DNA of 27,158 nucleotides, taken from NCBI GenBank assembly GCA_003512125.1, contig DOSQ01000126.1, forward strand, positions 345 to 27,502, in the 5' to 3' direction. The position numbers were made by a program, and so were the translations under genes. Positions 15,078-23,900 of this stretch are shown piece after piece. Position 1 is the stretch's first letter; each line of letters starts with the position of its first letter. Below the pieces are notes generated by a model, which worked only from the letters and a program-made list of their open reading frames with translations, was not told the DNA's origin and did not search any database. The stretch is from Acidaminococcaceae bacterium. Its GTDB lineage: Bacteria > Bacillota > Negativicutes > Acidaminococcales > Acidaminococcaceae.

Positions 15078-15114
15078 GCTGATTTGTCCGGCTTACTGCA
15101 GGTTCCGGATCAGC
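15078..15114. repeat. Small imperfect inverted repeat upstream of dxr
   Basis: GCTGAT-TTGT-CCGG (15078-15091) can pair with CCGG-ATCAGC (15105-15114) as an interrupted stem. There is no T tract, so it is not an intrinsic terminator. It ends about 17 bases before the dxr ATG and could affect translation or mRNA stability. Confidence 0.35.
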
Positions 15115-15130
15115 AAAACAGGAGCTTATC

Positions 15131-16318
15131 ATGAAAAATATTTCTGTATTGGGAAGTACGGGTTCCATTGGCAGGCAAACGTTGGAAGTGGCGGCTGCCA
15201 ATCCGGAAAAACTGAAGATCCGCGCATTGGCAGCGCATACGAATGTCGCTCTTATGTTGCGTCAGATTGAAGATTTTCATCCGGATCTGGCAGTATTGAC
15301 AGACAAAGATGCGGCTGCCGAATTACGGAAACAGTATCATGGGAAAACAGAAATTTTGGGCGGGCAGGAAGGCCTGCTTGCTGTTGCTACGTATGAAAAC
15401 ACAGATACTGTGCTAGGTGCCATGGTCGGATATGCAGGCCTTCGCCCGACGCTGGCCGCCATTAAAGCCGGTAAAGATATCGCGCTTGCAAACAAGGAAA
15501 CGCTGGTAGCTGCCGGGCATATTGTCATGCAGGCGGTAAAAGATAATAACGTAACCCTTCTGCCGGTAGACAGTGAACACAGCGCCATTTTCCAGTCGCT
15601 GCGGGGCGGGTATCATCCCTGTCTCACATTTGCTGAAAAGGGCAGGGATACCAGCGAAGTGAAAAGACTGATCCTGACAGCATCCGGTGGTCCGTTCCGC
15701 GGAAAAACAAGGGAAGAATTAAAACATGTTACCCTTGCCCAATGCCTTAAACATCCAAACTGGAGCATGGGGAAAAAGGTTACCATCGACAGCTCGACAC
15801 TGGCCAACAAAGGGCTGGAAGTCATGGAAGCTCACTGGCTGTTTAATATGCCCTATGAGAAAATCGATGTGGTGATCCATCCCCAGAGCATAGTTCATTC
15901 TCTTGTAGAATTCAATGATGGCGCAGTGATCGCCCAGTTAGGCCTGCCCGATATGAAGCTGCCGATCCAGTACGCGCTTTCCTATCCGCAACGGTATGAT
16001 TGCAGCTTTGGCCAGCTTGATTTGTTAAAATGCAAAAGCCTGACTTTTGAAGCGCCTGACGGGGAAGCATTTCCGTCCCTGCAGATTGCCATTGAATGCG
16101 GCAAAGCGGCAGGCAGCCTGCCCTGCGCCTTTAATGCGGCAAACGAAGAATGCGTTACGGCATTTTTAGAGGGAAAAATTGCATACCTGGATATACCGGA
16201 AATCGTGAAACGCGTGGTCGGTTCCCACGTTATGATCCCGCATCCCTGTCTGGAAGAAATTGAAGAAACAGACCGTAAGATCCGTATTATCACAAAGGAA
16301 ATGATCCGGCAACGGTAA
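15131..16318 (+). CDS. dxr: 1-deoxy-D-xylulose 5-phosphate reductoisomerase
   Basis: Catalyses the rearrangement and NADPH reduction of DXP to MEP, the first committed step of the MEP isoprenoid pathway and the target of fosmidomycin. The 395-residue product begins with the NADPH loop VLGSTGSIGRQTLEV, then LANKETLVAAG, the metal site VDSEHSAIFQ (Asp147, Glu149), ILTASGGPFR, HPNWSMGKKVTIDSSTLANK, and VEFNDGAVIAQLG. Length is typical. The ATG at 15131 has CAGGAGC at 15119-15125. The gene sits between cdsA and rseP. Together with ispG downstream it shows that this organism makes isoprenoids by the MEP route. Confidence 0.98.
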   Translation: MKNISVLGSTGSIGRQTLEVAAANPEKLKIRALAAHTNVALMLRQIEDFHPDLAVLTDKDAAAELRKQYHGKTEILGGQEGLLAVATYENTDTVLGAMVGYAGLRPTLAAIKAGKDIALANKETLVAAGHIVMQAVKDNNVTLLPVDSEHSAIFQSLRGGYHPCLTFAEKGRDTSEVKRLILTASGGPFRGKTREELKHVTLAQCLKHPNWSMGKKVTIDSSTLANKGLEVMEAHWLFNMPYEKIDVVIHPQSIVHSLVEFNDGAVIAQLGLPDMKLPIQYALSYPQRYDCSFGQLDLLKCKSLTFEAPDGEAFPSLQIAIECGKAAGSLPCAFNAANEECVTAFLEGKIAYLDIPEIVKRVVGSHVMIPHPCLEEIEETDRKIRIITKEMIRQR

Positions 16319-16378
16319 GTTCTTTTATTTCGCGGATTGATAAAAGTTTTATTTATTTTTTGTTAAGGAGATTCACTT

Positions 16379-17398
16379 TTGTTAACTGTATTAGCTTGTA
16401 TTTTTGTGTTTGGTATTTTAGTTACGGTCCATGAATTCGGACATTTCATCACTGCCAAATTAACCGGGATGAAGGTTGAGGAGTTTTCCATAGGCTTCGG
16501 CCCGAAGATTTATCAGCAGCAGGATGGGGAAACACTGTACTCTCTGCGTATGCTTCCGTTGGGCGGCTATAATAAGATCGCAGGCATGGATCCGGAAGAC
16601 CCGGAAGATTTGGAACGGGGCTTCAATTCCAAACCGGTTACATCCCGGATGCTGGTGATTTTAGCCGGTTCCCTGATGAATTTTCTGTTGCCTGTATTGA
16701 TCTTCTTTGGCCTTTTTCTGGCGTTCGGGATGGAAGTTCCGGAAAATAAGCCAATCCTTGGGCAAATTGTAGAAGGCTACCCGGCTGCCCAAAGCGGATT
16801 AAAAGAAGGGGACAGGATCCTTACAATCAACGGTAAGCCCGTCAATAACTGGCTGGATATTCGGAACAGTATTGCGGATGCGGGAACCAAACCGGTTCCT
16901 TTTGAAATTCAGAGAAACCAGGAAAAGCTGACAATAACAGTAACCCCCGGTTTGAATCCGGAAACCGGGAAACCCTTTATCGGTGTGGTGTCCTCTCTGA
17001 AAAAGGTGCAGCTGACACCGTGGCAGGCTGCGGTTTCTTCTGTAACGGCTACCAAAAATATCATTAAAAATATGTATGCTTCCCTGTACCACATGGTGAC
17101 AGGCAAAGCAAAAGCGGAATTATCCGGCCCGGTAGGCGTAGCCAAAATGGCAGGGCAGGTAGCCCATAAGGGATTTGATATGCTGTTGCAGTTTACTGCC
17201 ATGTTGAGCCTGAATCTTGCCATCATCAACCTGTTACCGCTGCCGGCACTGGATGGCGGTCATTTCCTGATTTTATTAATCGAAGCAGTAACCGGACATA
17301 AACTGGGCAAGACTGCGATGCAGAACATTCAGAAGGTCGGTGTGGCCATGATTCTGGCGATCACCCTCTTTGCGACCTTTAAAGACCTGACACGGTGA
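16379..17398 (+). CDS. rseP: RIP metalloprotease RseP (site-2 protease)
   Basis: A membrane-embedded zinc protease that cuts transmembrane segments, for example of anti-sigma factors and remnant signal peptides. The 339-residue product has HEFGH (His18, Glu19, His22) in its first membrane helix, the family's L-P-L-G-G-Y segment (about residue 60), one PDZ domain (about 125-200) with GYPAAQSGLKEGDRILTING, and NLLPLPALDGGH near the C terminus, whose Asp292 is the third zinc ligand. The single PDZ matches the Firmicutes type. TTG start at 16379 is supported by AAGGAG at 16365-16370. It is in the conserved dxr-rseP-ispG order. Substrates in this organism are unknown. Confidence 0.96.
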   Translation: MLTVLACIFVFGILVTVHEFGHFITAKLTGMKVEEFSIGFGPKIYQQQDGETLYSLRMLPLGGYNKIAGMDPEDPEDLERGFNSKPVTSRMLVILAGSLMNFLLPVLIFFGLFLAFGMEVPENKPILGQIVEGYPAAQSGLKEGDRILTINGKPVNNWLDIRNSIADAGTKPVPFEIQRNQEKLTITVTPGLNPETGKPFIGVVSSLKKVQLTPWQAAVSSVTATKNIIKNMYASLYHMVTGKAKAELSGPVGVAKMAGQVAHKGFDMLLQFTAMLSLNLAIINLLPLPALDGGHFLILLIEAVTGHKLGKTAMQNIQKVGVAMILAITLFATFKDLTR

Positions 17399-17454
17399 TT
17401 ATGGTAATGCATGACTGAGATAAAGTGTAAAACAAATTTGTAAGAAGGTGACCT

Positions 17455-18525
17455 ATGAAACGCAGATTTACCCGACAGATCCATGTCGGTCCCGTTGCAG
17501 TCGGCGGTAATGCGCCTGTTGCAGTACAGTCCATGACGAACACAAAAACGCAGGATGTACAGGCAACGTTGCAGCAGATTCGCAAGCTGGCAGATGCAGG
17601 CTGTGATATTATTCGCTGCGCCGTTCCCGATATGGAAGCAGCAAAAGCCCTGGAAAATATTGTGAAAGGGAGCCCGATCCCTGTCATTGCCGATATTCAT
17701 TTTGATTACCGGCTGGCCCTTCAGGCAATCGAGTCCGGTGTGCACGGCCTTCGGCTCAATCCCGGCAACATAGGGGGGACGGAAAAGGTCAGGGCAGTGG
17801 TTGAGGCTGCCAAGCCAAAAGGTATTCCAATCCGAATCGGTGTCAATGCAGGTTCTCTGCCGAAAGACCTGCTGGAAAAATATGGGCATCCTACGGCGGA
17901 CGCGCTGGTCGAAGCGGCGTGGCGTCATATTCATATTCTGGAAGAGATGGATTACCGCAACATTAAGATCTCCCTGAAATGCCATGATGTGCCTCTTACT
18001 TTGGAAGCATACCGGTTGCTGGCATCCCAGTGCGATTACCCGCTGCATGTAGGTATTACGGAGGCCGGTACGGTTCATTCGGGTATCATTAAATCTGCTG
18101 TGGGAATCGGGACACTGCTGGCGGAAGGAATCGGCGATACGATCCGCGTTTCCCTGACAGGCGACCCGGTGAATGAAGTAAAGGCCGGTTTTGAAATCTT
18201 AAAGTCATTAGGACTTCGTACCTACGGACCGACGCTGATCAGTTGTCCTACCTGCGGACGGACCAGTATCGATCTGGAAAACCTGGCAACCACTGTGGAA
18301 GCCCGGCTGGCGGATATCAGGGAACCCATCAGCGTCGCTGTCATGGGCTGTATCGTAAACGGGCCCGGCGAAGCCAGGGAAGCCGATGTGGGAATCGCCG
18401 GAGGCAAAGGGGAAGGCCTTGTCTTCCGAAAGGGACAAGTGATCAAAAAAGTTCCGGAAAACTGTCTGGTAAATGAATTGTTTGATGAGATTGATAAAAT
18501 TTTAGATGAGAGGAAGAATAAATAA
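17455..18525 (+). CDS. ispG: 4-hydroxy-3-methylbut-2-enyl-diphosphate synthase (flavodoxin/ferredoxin) IspG
   Basis: A [4Fe-4S] enzyme that reductively opens MEcPP to HMBPP, the penultimate MEP-pathway step, using electrons from ferredoxin or flavodoxin. The 356-residue product has the short bacterial two-domain layout: a TIM barrel starting V-G-P-V-A-V-G-G-N-A-P-V-A-V-Q-S-M-T-N-T, and a C-terminal cluster domain with Cys264 and Cys267 (SCPTCGR), Cys299 and Glu306 (MGCIVNGPGEA), exactly the four cluster ligands of the family. AAGGTGA at 17446-17451 supports the ATG. The stop is immediately followed by the proS ATG. The 2[4Fe-4S] ferredoxin at 13167 is a candidate partner. Confidence 0.98.
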   Translation: MKRRFTRQIHVGPVAVGGNAPVAVQSMTNTKTQDVQATLQQIRKLADAGCDIIRCAVPDMEAAKALENIVKGSPIPVIADIHFDYRLALQAIESGVHGLRLNPGNIGGTEKVRAVVEAAKPKGIPIRIGVNAGSLPKDLLEKYGHPTADALVEAAWRHIHILEEMDYRNIKISLKCHDVPLTLEAYRLLASQCDYPLHVGITEAGTVHSGIIKSAVGIGTLLAEGIGDTIRVSLTGDPVNEVKAGFEILKSLGLRTYGPTLISCPTCGRTSIDLENLATTVEARLADIREPISVAVMGCIVNGPGEAREADVGIAGGKGEGLVFRKGQVIKKVPENCLVNELFDEIDKILDERKNK

Positions 18526-20238
18526 ATGTTAGTCAGCAAATTATACGCACCTACGTTACGTGAAGTTCCGGCAGAAGCAGAAATCCCCAGCCACAAACTG
18601 ATGTTGCGAGCCGGTTATATGCGCAAATCGGCAACGGGAATGTATTCGTACCTGCCGCTGGCCCAGCGTGTACTGCAGAAAATTGAAACGATCATCCGGG
18701 AAGAACTGAATGCCATCGACTCCCAGGAAATCTTAATGCCGATTGTGCAGCCGGCGGAAATCTGGCAGCAGAGCGGCCGCTGGGATGTGTACGGCGCAGA
18801 GATGTGGCGCTTAAAAGACCGTCACGGACACGATTATTGTCTGGGGCCTACCCATGAAGAAATGATCACCACGCTGGCCCATATGGATGTGAACTCGTAC
18901 CGCCAGCTGCCGCTTTCCCTGTATCAGATCCAGGATAAATTCCGGGACGAACGGCGTCCCCGCTTCGGGCTGATGCGCAGCCGCGAATTTATCATGAAAG
19001 ACGCGTACACCTTTGACAAAGACGAAGAAGGACTGAACAAATCCTATCAGGATATGTATGACGCATATACCAACATCTTTAACCGTTGCGGTCTTTCATT
19101 CCGTCCTGTAGAAGCGGACAGCGGCGCTATCGGTGGCAGCGGCTCCCATGAATTCATGGTGCTGGCAGATTCCGGCGAAGCGGAAATCAGTTACTGCACC
19201 CAGTGCGATTATGCTGCCGACACCGAAAAAGCAGAACTGAACCTGATCGAAGCACCGGCTGAAGACGCACTGCCGAAAGAGAAGGTTTCCACACCGGACT
19301 GCAAGACCATTGCGGACGTGTGCGCATATCTGAAGGCCCCCGTGGAAAAATCCATCAAGGCTGTTGCCTACCAGAGTGAAAAGGGCCTGATCCTCTGCTT
19401 TGTGCGGGGCGACCATGAAGTGAATGAAATCAAAGTCATCAACACCTGTGGCGTGAACAATGTGGAAATGGCCCCGGCCGAAATGCTGGCCTCAGCGGGA
19501 ACGACCGGCGGATACATGGGTCCCTGCGGACTGGATCCGGAAAAAGTTATCATTGTCTGCGACCAGAGCGTGATGCAGATGCATAATTTCTGCTGCGGCG
19601 CAAACGAAGAGGGCTATCATTTTATCAATGTGAATCCCGGACGGGATTTTACGCCCACATATGTGGCGGATATCCGGCTGATGCAGGAAGGGGATCCCTG
19701 TCCGCACTGCGGCGGCAGGATAGCCAAAGCCCGCGGGATTGAAGTAGGGCAGGTCTTCAAACTGTTCACCAAATACAGTGAAAAGCTGAACGCGACATAT
19801 CTGGATGAAAACGGAAAAGCAAAACCCATGTATATGGGCTGCTACGGTATCGGCGTAGGCCGGACCATGGCGGCGGCCGTCGAACAGAACAATGACAAGG
19901 ACGGCATCATCTGGCCGGTGGAAATCGCCCCGTTCCATGTAATCGTCGTTCCTATCAACATTAAAGACGAAACAGTAAAGGTAAAAGCTTTTTCCATTTA
20001 CAATACGCTTAAAAAGGCAGGTATCGAAGTCATTCTGGATGACCGGGACGAACGGCCGGGCGTCAAATTCAAGGACGCAGACCTGATCGGTTATCCTGTT
20101 CGCGTTGTAATCGGTAAAAAGACTTTAGATAACGGACAGATTGAAGTGAAAATCCGCAAATACGGGGAAACAAGAATGTTGTCAGCGGATGACTATGTTG
20201 AGGGGATCAAAGACTTATTGGAAGAACTGAAGAAATAA
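18526..20238 (+). CDS. proS: Prolyl-tRNA synthetase (bacterial type, with editing insertion)
   Basis: Charges tRNA(Pro) with proline. The 570-residue product is the bacterial type with three parts: a class II catalytic core (motif 2 around FRDERRPRFGLMRSREF at 139-155; motif 3 GIGVGRTMAA at 441-450), a YbaK-like insertion domain (roughly 225-405) that edits Ala-tRNA(Pro), and a C-terminal anticodon-binding domain (about 470-570) with HVIVVPINIKDE and DDRDERPGVKFKDADL. The catalytic core also contains GPTHEE. ATG abuts the ispG stop, with GAGAGGAAG at 18509-18517, so the two genes are coupled. The separate YbaK protein at 7598 would clear Cys-tRNA(Pro), which the insertion does not. Confidence 0.98.
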   Translation: MLVSKLYAPTLREVPAEAEIPSHKLMLRAGYMRKSATGMYSYLPLAQRVLQKIETIIREELNAIDSQEILMPIVQPAEIWQQSGRWDVYGAEMWRLKDRHGHDYCLGPTHEEMITTLAHMDVNSYRQLPLSLYQIQDKFRDERRPRFGLMRSREFIMKDAYTFDKDEEGLNKSYQDMYDAYTNIFNRCGLSFRPVEADSGAIGGSGSHEFMVLADSGEAEISYCTQCDYAADTEKAELNLIEAPAEDALPKEKVSTPDCKTIADVCAYLKAPVEKSIKAVAYQSEKGLILCFVRGDHEVNEIKVINTCGVNNVEMAPAEMLASAGTTGGYMGPCGLDPEKVIIVCDQSVMQMHNFCCGANEEGYHFINVNPGRDFTPTYVADIRLMQEGDPCPHCGGRIAKARGIEVGQVFKLFTKYSEKLNATYLDENGKAKPMYMGCYGIGVGRTMAAAVEQNNDKDGIIWPVEIAPFHVIVVPINIKDETVKVKAFSIYNTLKKAGIEVILDDRDERPGVKFKDADLIGYPVRVVIGKKTLDNGQIEVKIRKYGETRMLSADDYVEGIKDLLEELKK

Positions 20239-20254
20239 TTCCGGGGTGATTAAC

Positions 20255-20974
20255 TTGGAAGCATGGCTGAATCATTTTTCAAATTCCATACAATTTGAAA
20301 TCGTGTTCCGGCTGATTTTGGCAGCCGTACTGGGCGGCATTGTCGGCATGGAACGGGGCAGCGGGGACCGTCCTGCCGGATTTCGCACGCATATCCTGGT
20401 CTGCGCCGGTTCCGCTCTCATCATGCTGGTGTCCATGTACGGATTCGAAGGTTTTGACAAGGTGCCTTTTGAGTATCCGAAGAACCGGGACTCCGCACGA
20501 ATTGCGGCGCAGGTTGTAAGCGGCATCGGTTTTCTGGGTGCAGGCACGATTTTACATGAAGGCATAACTGTACGGGGTCTGACTACGGCGGCCAGCCTCT
20601 GGATGATTTCCGCCATCGGCCTGGCCACGGGGGCCGGCATGTATTTTGTAGGTGTTGCCGCAACGATAATTACTTTTATAACACTGACAACATTTCACAG
20701 CGTGGAAAAACGGTTCGCTGTCGCAAACAGTAAATCCGACAAAAAATATCTCCGGGTTGTAGCCTTAAATTCTCCGGGAATTGTGGCGCGGGTCGCTTCT
20801 TTTCTTGCCCGGAACAATGTTACCGTAAAAACGATTAATGTCCAGAACAGTTCCTTAAACGATACTGTCGTGCTTGAGTTATATCTTAAATTCAACAAAG
20901 AGCTGGAGCTGGGCATGATTATGGACGGGCTGCAGCAGATTGAAGGAATCAAGTCGATTGAGAACATAGGATAG
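20255..20974 (+). CDS. MgtC/SapB family membrane protein with C-terminal ACT-like domain
   Basis: Of about 239 residues, the first 150 hold four or five membrane helices with the MgtC/SapB family motifs: LAAVLGGIVGMERG, RPAGFRTHILVCAGSALIML, the loop DSARIAAQVVSGIGFLGAGTI, and VRGLTTAASLWMISAIGLA. Residues 165-239 are soluble, with V-A-L-N-S-P-G-I-V-A-R-V-A-S-F-L typical of ACT-like regulatory domains. Family members are tied to survival at low magnesium or inside hosts, but many are of unknown function; MgtC itself inhibits F-type ATP synthase. The TTG at 20255 is preferred because GGGGTGA at 20243-20249 lies just upstream; a GTG at 20246 lies inside that site. It sits between proS and polC with short gaps, so it is probably co-transcribed. 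Confidence 0.85.
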   Translation: MEAWLNHFSNSIQFEIVFRLILAAVLGGIVGMERGSGDRPAGFRTHILVCAGSALIMLVSMYGFEGFDKVPFEYPKNRDSARIAAQVVSGIGFLGAGTILHEGITVRGLTTAASLWMISAIGLATGAGMYFVGVAATIITFITLTTFHSVEKRFAVANSKSDKKYLRVVALNSPGIVARVASFLARNNVTVKTINVQNSSLNDTVVLELYLKFNKELELGMIMDGLQQIEGIKSIENIG

Positions 20975-20995
20975 ATTTTTGAGAGGAAAAGAAGT

Positions 20996-23900
20996 ATGAA
21001 CCCCTCTTATTATTTAGTGCCTGATGCGGAAGAAATCCATTCTTTCTTCCGTTCTTTTTCTTTACCAGAAGGTCTTAGTTCTGATTTGAAATTCATCAGT
21101 ATCCGTAAAATATGGATCGATGAAGCGGATAACAGCTGGGAATTAGAGTATTCTTCCCTGAAACCGGTCGATCCCCATTGCCTGGATACGCTGGCAGACC
21201 GGTTTAAATCTGTGTTTGCTTTAAAAAACATTTACTGGAAAACGATACAGAATCAGGCCGCATTACCACAGACGGTTACAGAACCGGTATCGGAAAGCAT
21301 TTCTGACGATATTGGAAACGAACCTCCTGCGGATTATTATCAGGATGTCCCTGTAGAAGAACCTCCTCCGGACGCAGAATGTGAGCCGGATTCCGGATTC
21401 GAAGAGGACGAATCCTATATTCAGGCGTATAATGCTTTATATGGGAAAAAGTATGCGGACGGGTGCCTGTTTGGCAAGAACTTTAAAGCAGACGAAATCG
21501 TCCCGTTAAACAAACTGACAGAAGCCCGCCGTCATATCGTGATCCAGGGACACATAGGGACCCAGCGGGATAAAGACGATAAACTTGTCCCTTACACAGA
21601 ACGGGAGGTTCGGGGACGGAATAAAGACTCTTCCCGTTTACTGGTTTTATTCAATGTAATTGACGCAGACGGCGGCATCTATGTAAAACTGTTTTTTGAT
21701 GACCATGATGAAGGAAACGGGTTTAAAAAGCAGCTGAAGGCCGGACTGGAGTTGCAACTGCTGGGCAATGCAGAGCCGGATCAGTATAATCATGATGCCA
21801 TGACCTTTACGCCCATTGCCATCAAAAAAATTGAAGTAAAACAACGGGAAGATAATGCGCCTGTCAAGCGGGTAGAACTGCATTGCCACACAAAAATGAG
21901 CAAGCTGGATGCGATCACGCCGATGACAGATCTGGTAAAGACGGCGATCCGTTTTGGTCACAAGGCGCTGGCAATTACAGATCATGGGGTAATACAGGCG
22001 TTTCCCTTCTGTGCCGATGCGGTAGAAGAGGCCGGCAGCGATCTCAAACTGATTTACGGTTGTGAAGGATACCTGACCAGTGATGAAAACGGGAAAATTT
22101 TACGGGAAGGTTTGCCGCATGCGAACAAAATCCGCTCCAATCATATTATCATCCTGGCAAAAAATTATACCGGGCTTCGCAATTTGTACAAACTGGTCAC
22201 GCTGTCCCATCTGAGCTATCAGAACGGTTCCGGAGTCCATGCCCGTCCGCTGATCCCCCGCAGTATACTGGAAGAATTGCGGGAAGGACTTTTATTAGGC
22301 AGTGCCTGCGAAATCGGCGAACTATACCAGGCGATTGAACAGGGAAAGGCCGAAGAAGAATTACTGCAGATTGCCGACTTTTATGATTATCTTGAAATAC
22401 AGCCGCTGGGCAATAATGCGTTTCTGGAACGGGAAGGACGTTTCAGCCATGAACAGCTTATTGAGCACAACAAGCTGATTTACCGGCTGGCAAAAAAACT
22501 GGGAAAACTGTGTGTAGCAACCTGCGATTCCCATTTTCTGAATCCGGAAGACGCCAAGACGCGTGCAATACTGCAATACAGCCAGGGCTATCACGATGCT
22601 GACATGCAGGCGCCCCTGTATTTCCGGACAACAGAGGAGATGCTGGCAGAATTCACGTATTTCGATAAAGATACCGCCTACGAGGTCTGTGTAACCAATC
22701 CGAATCGGATTGCGGACCAGATCAGCCGGATCAAACCGGTTCCGGACCGGGATCAGCTGTATTCGCCTGTTCTTCCGGGAGCTGAAGATGAAATCGTCAG
22801 CTTATGCTATGAAAAAGCCCACCGGTATTATGGCGATGTATTGCCAAAAGTGGTGGAAGACCGTCTGAAAATGGAGATGGATGCCATTGTCGGCCACGGG
22901 TATGCTGTTTTGTATGATATTGCCCATAAGCTGGTAAAGCATTCCATGGATGAAGGGTATCTGGTCGGTTCCCGGGGATCGGTCGGTTCCAGCCTGGTTG
23001 CCTGCATGACAGATATTACGGAAGTGAATCCGCTGATTCCCCATTACCGCTGCCCGAAATGCCGCCACACAGAATTTTTTGAGAACAATGAATATGCCAG
23101 CGGGTTTGATATGCCTCCCAAGGCCTGTCCCGAATGCGGAACGGATATGGCCCGGGACGGCCATAATATTCCGTTTGCTGTATTTATGGGATTCCATGGG
23201 GATAAAGTACCCGATATTGACCTGAATTTTTCTGATGAATATCAGCACAGGGCACATAAATATACGGAGGAATTGTTCGGACGGGATAATGTGTGCCGCG
23301 CCGGAACGATTGCCACGGTTGCACCGAAGACCGCCTGGTCCTATGCAAAAAAATATTTTGAAGAACATAATATTCCGGCCCACCCGGCCTATGTGGAAAG
23401 CTTCATCGACGGCCTGAACGGCGTAAAGCGTACAACAGGCCAGCATCCGGCCGGAATCATGGTCATCCCGAGGGATATGGATATCCACTATATCACCCCC
23501 ATGAGTCATCCGGCTGACGATAAAAACAGCAGTATCATCACTACGCATTACGATTACCATTCCATTAATGACCGGCTGGTAAAACTGGATATCCTGGGTC
23601 ACGTGGACCCCACCATGATCAAACGTCTGGAAGAGTTTACCGGCATAAACGCAATGGATATCCCGGTTGGGGACCCGGATACTATGTCTATCTTTTCTTC
23701 CACCGAGAAACTGGGCGTTACCCCGGAACAGATCGGGACAAACGTCGGGACACTGGGGATACCGGAGTGCGGGACCCGTTTTACACTGGACATGATCCAT
23801 GAACTGAAGCCTAAACTTTTCAGCGATATTGTCCGTGTGTCCGGTTATTCCCACGGCACGAATGTGTGGATAGGCAATGCGAAAGATCTGATTGAATCCG

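Noticed and set aside
19200..19740. ProRS insertion domain as an unusual fusion
   Set aside because: The YbaK-like insertion is normal for bacterial-type ProRS, and a separate YbaK with a different substrate is also common.
22061..22145. A frameshifted remnant of the PolC exonuclease
   Set aside because: The frame is continuous, the flanking PHP residues join naturally through a 25-residue loop, and there is no room for a hidden exonuclease in another frame.
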